Shown here piece by piece: positions 7,957 through 15,831 of a DNA stretch of 27,855 bases. The notes beneath the pieces were generated by a model that was given only the letters and a program-made list of their open reading frames with translations, had not been told where the DNA came from and made no database searches. Made by a program: the position numbers and the translations under genes. Position 1 is the first letter of the stretch; the number at the start of each line of letters is the position of its first letter. The stretch is from an uncultured Lachnospiraceae bacterium (GTDB lineage: Bacteria > Bacillota > Clostridia > Lachnospirales > Lachnospiraceae), in the NCBI GenBank assembly GCA_910578605.1, contig CAJTQG010000009.1, forward strand, positions 6,290 through 34,144. The letters run 5' to 3'.

Positions 7957-8124
7957 TTTATCTCCCTTCCATCTATCACAAATATGCTTTGATGCTTCAT
8001 TTCATCCCAAACACTGTCATTATCACATTGGTTTTTACAATCATACAATAAATTTCAAAATCAGACAATAGATTTTATAATCCTTTGGCTGCCAATATTC
8101 CACAGATTAACAATATTCCAAAAA

Positions 8125-8448
8125 TCAAATAGAAATGATTGCCATAATTCGCTCAGTCACAAACACAAAAACGCAGGCAATTATCGCTACCTTTGTCAAC
8201 CCTGCCCCCCGCAGAGAGAAATAGATTGCCGCCGCCAAACCAACCCCAGCGGATATAACATAATCTGTAGCATACAACACCGCCGGAAATGTCATCGCTG
8301 CCAACACTGCATAGGGAATATAATATAAAAAGGAACAGACAAATCTGTTCTTAATTTTCTCCTTCACCACTACAAAGGGCACCACACGGATAAGATATGT
8401 GGTGCCTGCCATAATCAATAAATATATAAAAAATTCTTGTATTTCCAT
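8125..8448 (-). CDS. azlD: Branched-chain amino acid transport protein AzlD family
   Basis: About 107 residues when started at MEIQEFFIYL, preceded by AGGGAGAG about 10 nt away. The reading frame is open to 8517, but the extra residues come from a repetitive leader and look untranslated. Hydrophobic almost throughout, with four likely membrane segments. YLIRVVPFVVV and the YIPYAVLAAMTFPAVL segment are typical of AzlD, the small partner of AzlC in a branched-chain amino acid exporter. azlC is upstream on the same strand but separated by about 170 nt, whereas the two are usually adjacent or overlapping. Confidence 0.88.
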   Translation of the reverse strand: MEIQEFFIYLLIMAGTTYLIRVVPFVVVKEKIKNRFVCSFLYYIPYAVLAAMTFPAVLYATDYVISAGVGLAAAIYFSLRGAGLTKVAIIACVFVFVTERIMAIISI

Positions 8449-8462
8449 ACAGCATTCTCTCC

Positions 8463-8530
8463 CTGTTATTTTTCTGTTATTTTTCTGACATCTCATCAGC
8501 CAAGAATAATTTAACACATCTTAACACATC
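8463..8530. repeat. Two short tandem duplications in the azlC-azlD spacer
   Basis: CTGTTATTTTT occurs twice in tandem at 8463-8473 and 8474-8484. TTAACACATC occurs twice in tandem at 8511-8520 and 8521-8530. Both lie between azlC and azlD and lengthen the leader in front of azlD. Confidence 0.85.
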
Positions 8531-8618
8531 AAATACTTTAATACAGAAATACCTATATGTAAATACTTTTCGTTTTAATATTTTGACAAAATACTTCCAT
8601 CTAATGTACTATCATAAT

Positions 8619-9383
8619 CTATTCTTCCAAAGCACGGGGGAACAGCACTGCGCCCACTGCCGCTGCAGTGACAGCACATATACTGACTGAAATTCCTGTA
8701 GAAATAGCTTTAAGAGAAGGAAGATACGCAAACAGGCAGCTCATTGCAAGAGCAAATGCCACCACATACACTACTGCCCTCACCTTCTTCATTTCCGGAA
8801 TAACAATAGCCACAAACATACTGTAAATGGCAAGACCTAAGGCACTAATTAAACTTGGGGGAAGAATATTTCCCAAAACCGCTCCCATCAGGGTTCCTAA
8901 CGTCCAACCAAAATAAGGAATCACCATCAAACCAAAATAATAGGAGCGGCTTACTTCTTCCCTCGCCACTGCCACAGCAAATATCTCATCTGTTGTGGCA
9001 GCGCCCAATATCCATCTGTAGATACCTCGAAATCTGGGGTTTGTCTTTTGGGACAGCGCAATTGTCATAAAGGAATAGCGAATATTAATTGTCAACTGGG
9101 ATATAAACATTTCAACATATTGCCCAGGACTCTGCATGATACCAATACCAGCAAATTGTCCTGCTGAGGTAAGATTTAACATGGAAATCATAACTGCCTG
9201 CCACCAGTAAAAACCATATGACACAGCAATAATTCCAAAGGTAAAGGAGACTGACAAATACCCAAGGCCAATGGGAACTCCTGCTTTCAAGCCACAAACA
9301 AAGTCCTTGCTTCCTCTACTTTTTCTATTTTCCATTTTTCTGTTATATTCACTGTTGTTGTTTATTTTCCTATTCTCCATCAT
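8619..9383 (-). CDS. azlC: Branched-chain amino acid permease AzlC family
   Basis: The large subunit of an AzlCD-type exporter, about 254 residues. The signature region GLKAGVPIGLGYLSVSFTFGI is followed by LTSAGQFAGI and the remaining membrane segments, including WILGAATTDEIFAVA and PYFGWTLGTLMGA. I place the start at 9383 because AAGGA lies about 9 nt upstream. Other in-frame starts exist at 9413, 9380 and 9335. The first 25 or so residues are Asn/Lys-rich, contain MENRK twice, and have no counterpart in ordinary AzlC proteins, which begin near KDFVCGLKAG. The true start may therefore be the internal ATG at 9335. azlD follows on the same strand. Confidence 0.88.
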   Translation of the reverse strand: MMENRKINNNSEYNRKMENRKSRGSKDFVCGLKAGVPIGLGYLSVSFTFGIIAVSYGFYWWQAVMISMLNLTSAGQFAGIGIMQSPGQYVEMFISQLTINIRYSFMTIALSQKTNPRFRGIYRWILGAATTDEIFAVAVAREEVSRSYYFGLMVIPYFGWTLGTLMGAVLGNILPPSLISALGLAIYSMFVAIVIPEMKKVRAVVYVVAFALAMSCLFAYLPSLKAISTGISVSICAVTAAAVGAVLFPRALEE

Positions 9384-9417
9384 CACTACATTCCTTATTA
9401 TTTCTAAAATCATTCGT

Positions 9418-9474
9418 TTTAAATTTCTTATTTCTATATTTATTAGTTTTATTATATTTAAATTTCTTATTTCT
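9418..9474. repeat. 18-bp direct repeat in the leader of azlC
   Basis: TTTAAATTTCTTATTTCT is present at 9418-9435 and again, identical, at 9457-9474, a 39-bp period. It lies between the stop of the LamG-GH43 gene and the azlC start. The intervening sequence is also T/A only apart from one G. Confidence 0.9.
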
Positions 9475-9498
9475 TCGTTTTCTTTAAGTTTTATTTTA

Positions 9499-11376
9499 TC
9501 AGCGATTTAAAATTGGCATTCCCTTTTCATCCCACGCCACCTTTCGTATTCTGGCGCTTCTGCATGGATCATACAGTGGGTCCTCATGTCCATATCCACA
9601 TTCCCCCTGATAACACTCCTGGCTTCTAGAGTGGTAGACAAATACCCAATTCCCATTCTCATCCTGAACAAAGGAATTATGTCCTGGTCCATATTCCCCT
9701 ATTAAATCTTCTGAGGTAAGCAAAGGGTTCTGAACTTTCGTCCATGATTTTACATCCATCAAATCTGCTTTTTCATCTGCATACAGCAAACCAAGACAGT
9801 ACTCCGGCCCAGTAGCAGACGCTGAAAACGCCACAAATACTTTTCCATCATGTATCATTACCGCCGGACCTTCATTGACAGGAATGGAAACTTTCTCCCA
9901 ATAATGCTCTGGTTTTGTAAGCAGTATGCATCTGCTTGTAGTTTTCCAAGGCTCCTTTGGATCTATCTGTGCCATGTACACATTGGAGTCTCCCACCTTC
10001 TGGGCCCATATCACATAATGCTTTCCATTACATTCAAAATAGGTCATATCCAATGAAAAGCCTGTAAAAGGAAGGGAATCCCCCTCCACAGCCTGAAATT
10101 TTCCTTTATCTGTCCAGGTATCCTTGTATGGATCCTCTCCGTCGCAGGCAATCACATGACAATTAATATCCCACACATTGTCTGCCTGACCGCTGGCTGC
10201 AAAATACACATACCATTTTCCGTCAATCTCATGAATCTCCGGCGCCCATATAAAGCGATGAGCAGTAGTGCTCTCACTCTCGTCCCAAATTACAATTTCT
10301 TTAGCATCCTTTAAGCCCTCTATTGTAGTTGCCCTTCTCAAGATAATCCTATCATACCCCTGTGGGTCTGTCACTCCATACATTGGATAAGAAGCAGTGA
10401 AATAATAATAGCCATCGCTTCCCCGAGTAATATAGGGGTCTGCCCTGTCTGCAATCAAAATATCCGTCTTAGTGGCATTTGTCTTTTTTTCCTCTTTACA
10501 CCGATTGTACTCCTCTGTAATCTCCTCCTGGCTCAATACTGTATCATAGATTTTTACTTCCTTCACAAAGCCGGTGTATGTAGCGTCGGCGGCATAAGAA
10601 GACTTACCAATGTATGCCACAATGTCTTCTCCAAACTCGCTAAGCTTTTTATTGTGAGCTACTGTCCCTACTTTTTCCCCATTCATGTAAAGAGTCATAT
10701 CCTTTGGGGTAATCACTGTCACATAGTGATTCCACCCCATACCTGTTGCCGGCCCAGCCTGTCCCTTAGACGCCACAGCCGGAGAAAATCCCACCTCCGT
10801 ATTAAATGGCTCCTTTGGATTATCCGAATCCGTCATAACCGATTTTAAATTTCCTGTCACATTGCTTGGATTGAGAAGCCAATAATTCAGCGGTGTTGCA
10901 CCCTTTGTGCCTACATATACTGCGCTAGTGTTAATGGAACCGGAATAATTTTTCAGCCAAACAGAAACAGATAACGTATCCTCCCCTGCAAAAAGCTCTG
11001 ATGGCATCTCAAAATAAGCGCCGCTTGTCAAGAACACAGCACCCTCCTCCAAGGAACCATCCATTGTGTATTTTCCCATAATCTTAGCATCAAAACCATT
11101 TCCCGCAGAATCCTTTAAATCAGAATCCTGACCAAAATCCTGAAACTTATAGTAAGCCTTCAGTCCTATAACCTCCTCATTTGCCTTGGAAATATCCACT
11201 TTGTTCTTCTGTGAGCTTTGCTCTTGTCTTTCCTCCTTTGCAGAGGTCTCCTGCTTTTTCGCCTTCTCTGACTTGCTGCAGCCTGTCAAAACCGACGCTG
11301 TCAATGCCAATGTCAATACTGCACTGCATGCCAGAAATCCAACTCTTTTTTTTAATGCTTTGATGTCTGTCTTCAT
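9499..11376 (-). CDS. Surface lipoprotein with LamG-like domain and GH43 glycosidase domain
   Basis: About 625 residues, exported and lipid-anchored. Start chosen at ATG 11376 with AAAGGAAG 9 nt upstream; a GTG 6 nt earlier is also in frame. The signal peptide ends in the lipobox LTGC (C33). A charged Lys/Glu/Gln linker to about 65 is followed by a LamG/concanavalin-like domain (about 70-290) that would bind carbohydrate. The GH43 domain is at about 305-625, with D313 (DRADPYI), D443 (SLDMTYFE) and E502 (PVNEGPAV) as the catalytic set. This domain closely matches the cytoplasmic GH43 at 5761-6780, including TGPEYC, EYGPGHNSF and DPLYDPCR. It probably trims oligo- or polysaccharide outside the cell. 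Regulation by an activator is suggested by repeats over the promoter. Confidence 0.93.
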   Translation of the reverse strand: MKTDIKALKKRVGFLACSAVLTLALTASVLTGCSKSEKAKKQETSAKEERQEQSSQKNKVDISKANEEVIGLKAYYKFQDFGQDSDLKDSAGNGFDAKIMGKYTMDGSLEEGAVFLTSGAYFEMPSELFAGEDTLSVSVWLKNYSGSINTSAVYVGTKGATPLNYWLLNPSNVTGNLKSVMTDSDNPKEPFNTEVGFSPAVASKGQAGPATGMGWNHYVTVITPKDMTLYMNGEKVGTVAHNKKLSEFGEDIVAYIGKSSYAADATYTGFVKEVKIYDTVLSQEEITEEYNRCKEEKKTNATKTDILIADRADPYITRGSDGYYYFTASYPMYGVTDPQGYDRIILRRATTIEGLKDAKEIVIWDESESTTAHRFIWAPEIHEIDGKWYVYFAASGQADNVWDINCHVIACDGEDPYKDTWTDKGKFQAVEGDSLPFTGFSLDMTYFECNGKHYVIWAQKVGDSNVYMAQIDPKEPWKTTSRCILLTKPEHYWEKVSIPVNEGPAVMIHDGKVFVAFSASATGPEYCLGLLYADEKADLMDVKSWTKVQNPLLTSEDLIGEYGPGHNSFVQDENGNWVFVYHSRSQECYQGECGYGHEDPLYDPCRSARIRKVAWDEKGMPILNR

Positions 11377-11427
11377 ATTCACGTTCTTCCTTTCGTAATA
11401 TTTTTCTAAATATTTTCTAAAAAATAT

Positions 11428-11495
11428 ATTATATCAAGGTGATGCATACAAACACCTATATTTTTTCACATGATTTACCTATATTTTTATGTATG
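11428..11495 (-). promoter_or_regulatory. Promoter region of the LamG-GH43 gene with direct repeats over the -35 position
   Basis: On the minus strand a perfect TATAAT (11428-11433) has no recognisable -35. Instead the motif ACCTATATTTTT (given strand) occurs at 11454-11466 and 11477-11488, 23 bp apart. The proximal copy overlaps the expected -35. CATACA (11445-11450) and TGTATG (11490-11495) form an outer inverted pair. This layout resembles activator-dependent, AraC-type promoters. Confidence 0.5.
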
Positions 11496-11499
11496 AATC

Positions 11500-11778
11500 A
11501 TGTTTTTAGTTTCTTTCCTACTCTTAAAGCTCTTTATTCTTTTTATATTTTTAATTCTCTTCATCCTTCATAATCTAAATTTAATGAATACTCTCTATTC
11601 TTTTTTTCCTCTTCTCACTCTTGTGTTCAAATAATATCATTCTTCAAATGAGCTGATAACCGCAACAATCATTTTACCATATATCACACAAATTATCTAT
11701 CTTATCATGTATTTAAGAGGCATCACAGAATGAAAACCAATAATCCTATATGAAGAATGAAAAATGCAAAAAAGTAAA
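11500..11778. other. Non-coding A+T-rich spacer
   Basis: The upstream part of the roughly 530-base gap between the LamG-GH43 promoter and prfA. No ORF, tRNA or convincing hairpin was found here. The gap otherwise contains the GH43 promoter region and the prfA terminator. Confidence 0.5.
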
Positions 11779-11822
11779 AAAGTGCTCAATATCAGCTGGT
11801 TCTACCGATATTAAGCACTTTA
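11779..11822 (-). terminator. Rho-independent terminator of prfA
   Basis: AAGTGCTCAATATC and GATATTAAGCACTT form a long stem with a loop of 13 bases and one mismatch. On the minus strand it is followed by a T-rich tail. It lies about 85 nt after the prfA stop. Confidence 0.85.
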
Positions 11823-11905
11823 TTTTTGTCTTGCTATTCTCTGCTCAAAATTTTATTCAATTGGCAAAATATTGACAAACCCACAGCAGAGCTTAGATTA
11901 TTCCC

Positions 11906-12979
11906 TTAATTCTCATTCATTTTAGCCAATTTCGCACTTTGGTCTGCCGTAATGCATCCGCTAATCAATTCCTCCAAATCACCATTTAACACATCATCTA
12001 GACGGTGGGTTGTGAGCTTTATGCGATGGTCTGTCACACGTCCCTGAGGAAAATTGTAGGTACGAATTTTCTCGGAACGGTCTCCGGAACCAATCTGGCT
12101 TTTTCTTGCCGCAGAATCTTCATCCTGACGTTTCTGACATTCCAGCTCATATAATCTAGCACGCAGTACCTTCAATGCCTTATCTTTATTTTTAAGCTGA
12201 GATTTTTCATCCTGACATGAAATTACAATTCCGGTTGGCAGGTGGGTCAAACGCACTGCCGAGTCTGTTGTGTTAACACACTGGCCTCCGTTGCCGGATG
12301 CGCGGAACACGTCAAACTTACAGTCATTCATATCAATATCCACATCCACCTCCTCAGCCTCCGGCATAATCGCCACAGTAGCTGTGGATGTGTGTATTCT
12401 TCCGCCGCTTTCTGTCACTGGTATGCGCTGCACACGATGAACCCCACTCTCATATTTTAATTTGGAAAAGGCGCCTTGACCGTTAATCATAAATACCACT
12501 TCCTTAAAACCGCCTATTCCATTTTCATTCAAACTAATCATCTCTGTTTTCCAGCGATTACTCTCTGCATAATTGCAGTACATTCTGTACAACTCTGCAG
12601 CAAACAATGCTGCTTCATCTCCGCCGGCGCCGCCTCTAATTTCCACCACTACGTTTTTGTCGTCATTTTCATCCTTTGGCAGTAAAAGAATTTTCATTTT
12701 CTCCTCTAATTCCTCACAGCGCTTCTTCGCATCGCTTAATTCCTCTTTTGCCAGCTCCTTCATTTCCTCGTCGCTTTCCTCATCCAATATCAAAAGGCTG
12801 TCCTCTATCGTTTCCTTTGCCTTTTTATATTCTCTGTAAGCATCTGCAATGGGCGCCAAATCATTCTGCTCCTTCATCAGCTTCCGAAAACGATTTTGGT
12901 CATTGACTACATTAGGATCTGTCAATTCCTCCGAAACCTCATCAAAACGAACTACTATATCCTCTAATCTATCAAACAT
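11906..12979 (-). CDS. prfA: Peptide chain release factor 1
   Basis: A class I release factor reading UAA and UAG; 357 residues, the normal length. The tripeptide codon-recognition motif is P187-V188-T189 (PxT, RF1 type, not the SPF of RF2). The catalytic GGQ is at 231-233 in SGNGGQCVN, where the glutamine is methylated by PrmC in known systems. GGAGGDEAALFA precedes the tripeptide domain. The ATG has GAAGGAAGG upstream. The prmC gene lies directly upstream on the same strand but separated by about 215 nt of repetitive A+T-rich DNA, so prfA may have its own promoter, though no good one was found. A terminator follows. Confidence 0.97.
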   Translation of the reverse strand: MFDRLEDIVVRFDEVSEELTDPNVVNDQNRFRKLMKEQNDLAPIADAYREYKKAKETIEDSLLILDEESDEEMKELAKEELSDAKKRCEELEEKMKILLLPKDENDDKNVVVEIRGGAGGDEAALFAAELYRMYCNYAESNRWKTEMISLNENGIGGFKEVVFMINGQGAFSKLKYESGVHRVQRIPVTESGGRIHTSTATVAIMPEAEEVDVDIDMNDCKFDVFRASGNGGQCVNTTDSAVRLTHLPTGIVISCQDEKSQLKNKDKALKVLRARLYELECQKRQDEDSAARKSQIGSGDRSEKIRTYNFPQGRVTDHRIKLTTHRLDDVLNGDLEELISGCITADQSAKLAKMNEN

Positions 12980-13124
12980 TTTACTACCTTCCTTCTATCC
13001 ATAAATCCAAACATTTTTAATTTTTAAATGATACATTATTTTATTTTTATTTTGTTTTCATTTTATTATGTTTTATTATTCTCTATCAATTGCAAAATCT
13101 GATATAATTTTTATTTTTATTACT

Positions 13125-13154
13125 TTTATATGATGTAAATTTATATGATGTAAA
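13125..13154. repeat. 15-bp tandem duplication between prmC and prfA
   Basis: TTTATATGATGTAAA occurs twice without a gap, at 13125-13139 and 13140-13154. The adjoining 13010-13080 is a T-rich low-complexity stretch made of attttattttg-like words. Together they fill the prmC-prfA spacer. Confidence 0.9.
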
Positions 13155-13194
13155 GGTTAAAAGATATTTTCCACTTAAGGAATAAACAGATGCT

Positions 13195-14196
13195 TCATTC
13201 TTTATCGTTTATTCCATCCTGCAAACCTTCACAATGCCAATACCCCAACACCACTCTGTCTAGTCCGGCCAAATCCTTTGAAACCTCAATATAACTGTAA
13301 CCTTCATCCTTCATCATGGACTCCACAGACGCCCCCTGCTCGCATCCAATCTCAAAGGCAAGCATCCCCCCTGACCTAAGAAATCTTACACTTTCTTTTA
13401 TTATTTTATTATAAAAGTATAAGCCATCTTCTTTTCCGTCAAGTGCTGCCCAAGGGTCATAAAGCTTTACCTCATCCTCTAGTGAGGCAATTACCTCTGT
13501 GGGAATGTACGGAGGATTGGATACAATAACATCATATTTTAATTGATTAATTTTTAAATCATTATTTTTTAATTCATTATCATTTTGCTGGGCAATGAAA
13601 TTCATCTCCTGATTCCTTCTCAACTGTCCAAACAAATCACTCTGCACCCACTGAATATGTTCACACTGCAGTTCACTTCCATTATCCTGTGCTACCTGCA
13701 GTGCATGTTCACTAATATCAACTGCCGTCATATTTAATTCCTGATGATATTTGTCCTTATACATCTTGCACAAGCTGACAGCAATACAGCCGGAACCGGT
13801 ACACATATCAAGCACATGTATATTTTTATTTTGCCCCTCTATCCTTTGACTGTTTTCTTTTCTTCTTACAATCTCCTCCCACACCTTTTCCACCAAGCAT
13901 TCTGTATCTTGTCTGGGAATCAACACATGTTCATTTACCCGAAAGGAATAGCCCATAAATTCCTGTTCACCGGTAATATGCTGAAGAGGTATTCTCATCT
14001 TCCGCCTATCTAGCATTTCCTGATACTGGTCAATCAAGCACTCTTTTATTATTTCCTGGTTCATAACCAAATAATACTGACCTCTTTCCATCCCAAACAA
14101 ATAAGAAAACAAGAGCCATGCGTCCCATTTCCCTTCTGTTAACTGTGCTGCCTTAAGTTCTTGCTCCCCCCATTCCAGTAAACTTCTATAGGTCAT
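13195..14196 (-). CDS. prmC: Peptide chain release factor N5-glutamine methyltransferase
   Basis: PrmC methylates the glutamine of the release-factor GGQ motif using S-adenosylmethionine. With the start at 14196 (MTYRSLLEWG) it has 333 residues. GGGG lies about 9 nt upstream; an ATG at 14202 is an alternative. The start overlaps the DUF1385 stop by 11 nt, implying translational coupling. The N-terminal helical domain is followed by LIPRQDTE, the SAM-binding VLDMCTGSGCIAVSL, and the catalytic NPPY at about 227-230. The protein is longer than the usual 280-290 residues. Two low-complexity insertions account for this: one before VLDMCTG (RRKENSQRIEGQNK) and an Asn-rich one of about 25 residues immediately before the NPPY strand. 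The catalytic core looks intact. Confidence 0.94.
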   Translation of the reverse strand: MTYRSLLEWGEQELKAAQLTEGKWDAWLLFSYLFGMERGQYYLVMNQEIIKECLIDQYQEMLDRRKMRIPLQHITGEQEFMGYSFRVNEHVLIPRQDTECLVEKVWEEIVRRKENSQRIEGQNKNIHVLDMCTGSGCIAVSLCKMYKDKYHQELNMTAVDISEHALQVAQDNGSELQCEHIQWVQSDLFGQLRRNQEMNFIAQQNDNELKNNDLKINQLKYDVIVSNPPYIPTEVIASLEDEVKLYDPWAALDGKEDGLYFYNKIIKESVRFLRSGGMLAFEIGCEQGASVESMMKDEGYSYIEVSKDLAGLDRVVLGYWHCEGLQDGINDKE

Positions 14197-15307
14197 CTTC
14201 ATCGTCCCCAAATAGAATCTCCACATCCTCCGGCTGCTCATCCAAATCAATCAAATTGATATTTTCACGAATTTGCTGAGCAGATTCCTCTAACTGCTGG
14301 TGAGCCTGCTGCTGTGTTTTTTTCTTTCTCTCCCGCCTTCTGCCTGGCTTCTTTCCCACTTCCACCTCTGTATTCTCCTCACCCTCCTGATATTTTTCCC
14401 AGTCAAATACCGCCTCGATGGCCTTAATAGCCACCTCTATCATGTCATCCTCCGGCTCCCTTGTTGTCAGCTTCTGCATCCACATTCCAGGTTTGCTGAG
14501 CACATTCACCAGTTTTGATTCGCTTCGACCTGCCAGTCGAATAAATTCATAGGAAACTCCTGCGATAACTGGCACAAGACAGAGACGAAAGACCACTTTC
14601 CATATCCGATTATCCACACGAATAAACAAAAAGAAAATGATGCTGATAATCATGACAAGAAACAAAAAGCTAGTTCCGCATCTCTTATGATACCTGGAAT
14701 TTACTTTGACATTTCCTACTGTTAATTCATACCCATTCTCAATACAATTAATACATTTATGCTCTGCTCCGTGGTACATAAAGGTTCTCTGAATATCCTT
14801 CATTCTTGAAATCAATAGAATATATATTAAAAATAAGCCAATTCGGATACAGCCCTCTATGGTGTTAAATGCTAAATGACTTTCCCAACCAGTAAATCTC
14901 TGTATTGTGTCTGTCACAAAAAAGGGAAGTACCATAAACAGCGCCACAGAAACGATAACCGAAAAAAACACGGTAAGTCCCATAAGCACATCCTCCGCCT
15001 TCTCACCAAACATTTTATTGGTGGCCTTATCTAAAGGTTTTTCCTCCTGTGCAATCTCCTCCTCCTCATAAAAACTTGCAGAATATGTAAGGGATTTTAC
15101 CCCCAACACCATTGAATCAATAAAGTTAAACACACCACGAATAAATGGCAGTCCAAGAAGCTTTTTATTTTTAATAATACTATTGTATTCTTTTACACAT
15201 ACTTCAATTTCCTGATTGGGCTTTCGCACTGCAATGGAATACTTATCCTGGTTCTTCATCATAATACCCTCCAACACAGCCTGCCCGCCAATTCCCGATG
15301 GTTTCAT
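14186..15307 (-). CDS. DUF1385 (YqhQ-like) membrane protein
   Basis: About 373 residues starting at MKPSGIGGQAVLEG, with AAAGGAGAGG upstream; a GTG 21 nt earlier is less likely. The N-terminal GIGGQAVLEGIMMK signature and the central MYHGAEHKCINC...RCGTSFLF segment define the DUF1385 family (Bacillus YqhQ). Several membrane segments lie around 105-130, 145-175 and 210-265. The C-terminal 70 residues are charged and Gln-rich, then acidic (DVEILFGDDEDDL). Function is not established. Its position between rpmE and prmC is a conserved arrangement in many Clostridia. A terminator separates it from rpmE, so expression probably relies on read-through or a weak local promoter. Confidence 0.92.
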   Translation of the reverse strand: MKPSGIGGQAVLEGIMMKNQDKYSIAVRKPNQEIEVCVKEYNSIIKNKKLLGLPFIRGVFNFIDSMVLGVKSLTYSASFYEEEEIAQEEKPLDKATNKMFGEKAEDVLMGLTVFFSVIVSVALFMVLPFFVTDTIQRFTGWESHLAFNTIEGCIRIGLFLIYILLISRMKDIQRTFMYHGAEHKCINCIENGYELTVGNVKVNSRYHKRCGTSFLFLVMIISIIFFLFIRVDNRIWKVVFRLCLVPVIAGVSYEFIRLAGRSESKLVNVLSKPGMWMQKLTTREPEDDMIEVAIKAIEAVFDWEKYQEGEENTEVEVGKKPGRRRERKKKTQQQAHQQLEESAQQIRENINLIDLDEQPEDVEILFGDDEDDL

Positions 15308-15367
15308 TCTCACCTCTCCTTTCCTCACTTAATGCCAACCATTGTTATTGCTGCACAAAATAGAAAA

Positions 15368-15419
15368 AAGGTTGAGACGAAATCCCCCTTTGGCCGTTGG
15401 GAGATAACATCTCAACCTT
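15368..15419 (-). terminator. Rho-independent terminator of rpmE
   Basis: AAGGTTGAGA (15368-15377) pairs perfectly with TCTCAACCTT (15410-15419), with a possible inner TCCC/GGGA stem. On the minus strand it is followed by TTTTTCTATTTT. It is 10 nt after the rpmE stop. Confidence 0.88.
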
Positions 15420-15429
15420 ATACATCAAT

Positions 15430-15639
15430 CTAGTTATTTGCTGCAACACCGTATTTACGATTAAACTTATCAATACGTCCGCGAGCAGCAGCGGTTTTCT
15501 GCTGTCCGGTGTAGAATGAATGACATTTAGAACAAATTTCTACGTGAATGTCTTCCTTTGTAGAACCTGTTACAAATTCATTACCACAGTTACAAACAAC
15601 CTTTGCCTGATAATAATTTGGATGGATTCCTTCTTTCAT
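15430..15639 (-). CDS. rpmE: 50S ribosomal protein L31, zinc-binding type
   Basis: 69 residues from ATG 15639, with AGAGGTG about 5 nt upstream; the GTG at 15648 overlaps that site and is rejected. The start MKEGIHPNYYQAKVVC is characteristic. Zinc ligands C16 and C18 (CNC) and C36 and C39 (CSKC) are all present, so this is the zinc-containing form. It has its own promoter upstream and a terminator immediately downstream, a compact transcription unit within the rho-rpmE-yqhQ-prmC-prfA block. Confidence 0.97.
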   Translation of the reverse strand: MKEGIHPNYYQAKVVCNCGNEFVTGSTKEDIHVEICSKCHSFYTGQQKTAAARGRIDKFNRKYGVAANN

Positions 15640-15684
15640 CTTTTTCACCTCTTTAATTTTTCCATGTAATTGTATGAAAACCGA

Positions 15685-15710
15685 GAAAATCAGCTTCCCA
15701 GTTCATTTTC
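15685..15710 (-). promoter_or_regulatory. Possible L31 leader hairpin
   Basis: In the transcribed leader of rpmE, GAAAAT and ATTTTC flank a weakly paired interior at 15685-15710, about 45 nt before the start codon. Autoregulatory L31 leaders exist in Firmicutes, but I cannot confirm the consensus by eye. Confidence 0.3.
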
Positions 15711-15727
15711 ATATAAACAGCTTTGTT

Positions 15728-15756
15728 ATTATAGCATAGCAATAATATGAATGCAA
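15728..15756 (-). promoter_or_regulatory. Promoter of rpmE
   Basis: On the minus strand TTGCAT (15751-15756), a 17-bp spacer and a perfect TATAAT (15728-15733), preceded by TGC as an extended -10. It gives a leader of about 80 nt. Confidence 0.75.
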
Positions 15757-15831
15757 GTACTTTTTCTATTCAAGTATGGCTATAATATGGAATATTTATA
15801 ATGAAAATACATTTCCAAAAATAAAGACGGC

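Noticed and set aside
9507..9692. Minus-strand 61-codon frame
   Set aside because: A shifted frame inside the LamG-GH43 gene, which has intact catalytic motifs here.
12573..12839. Plus-strand serine-rich frame
   Set aside because: Antisense to prfA; typical artefact of Glu/Lys-rich coding on the other strand.
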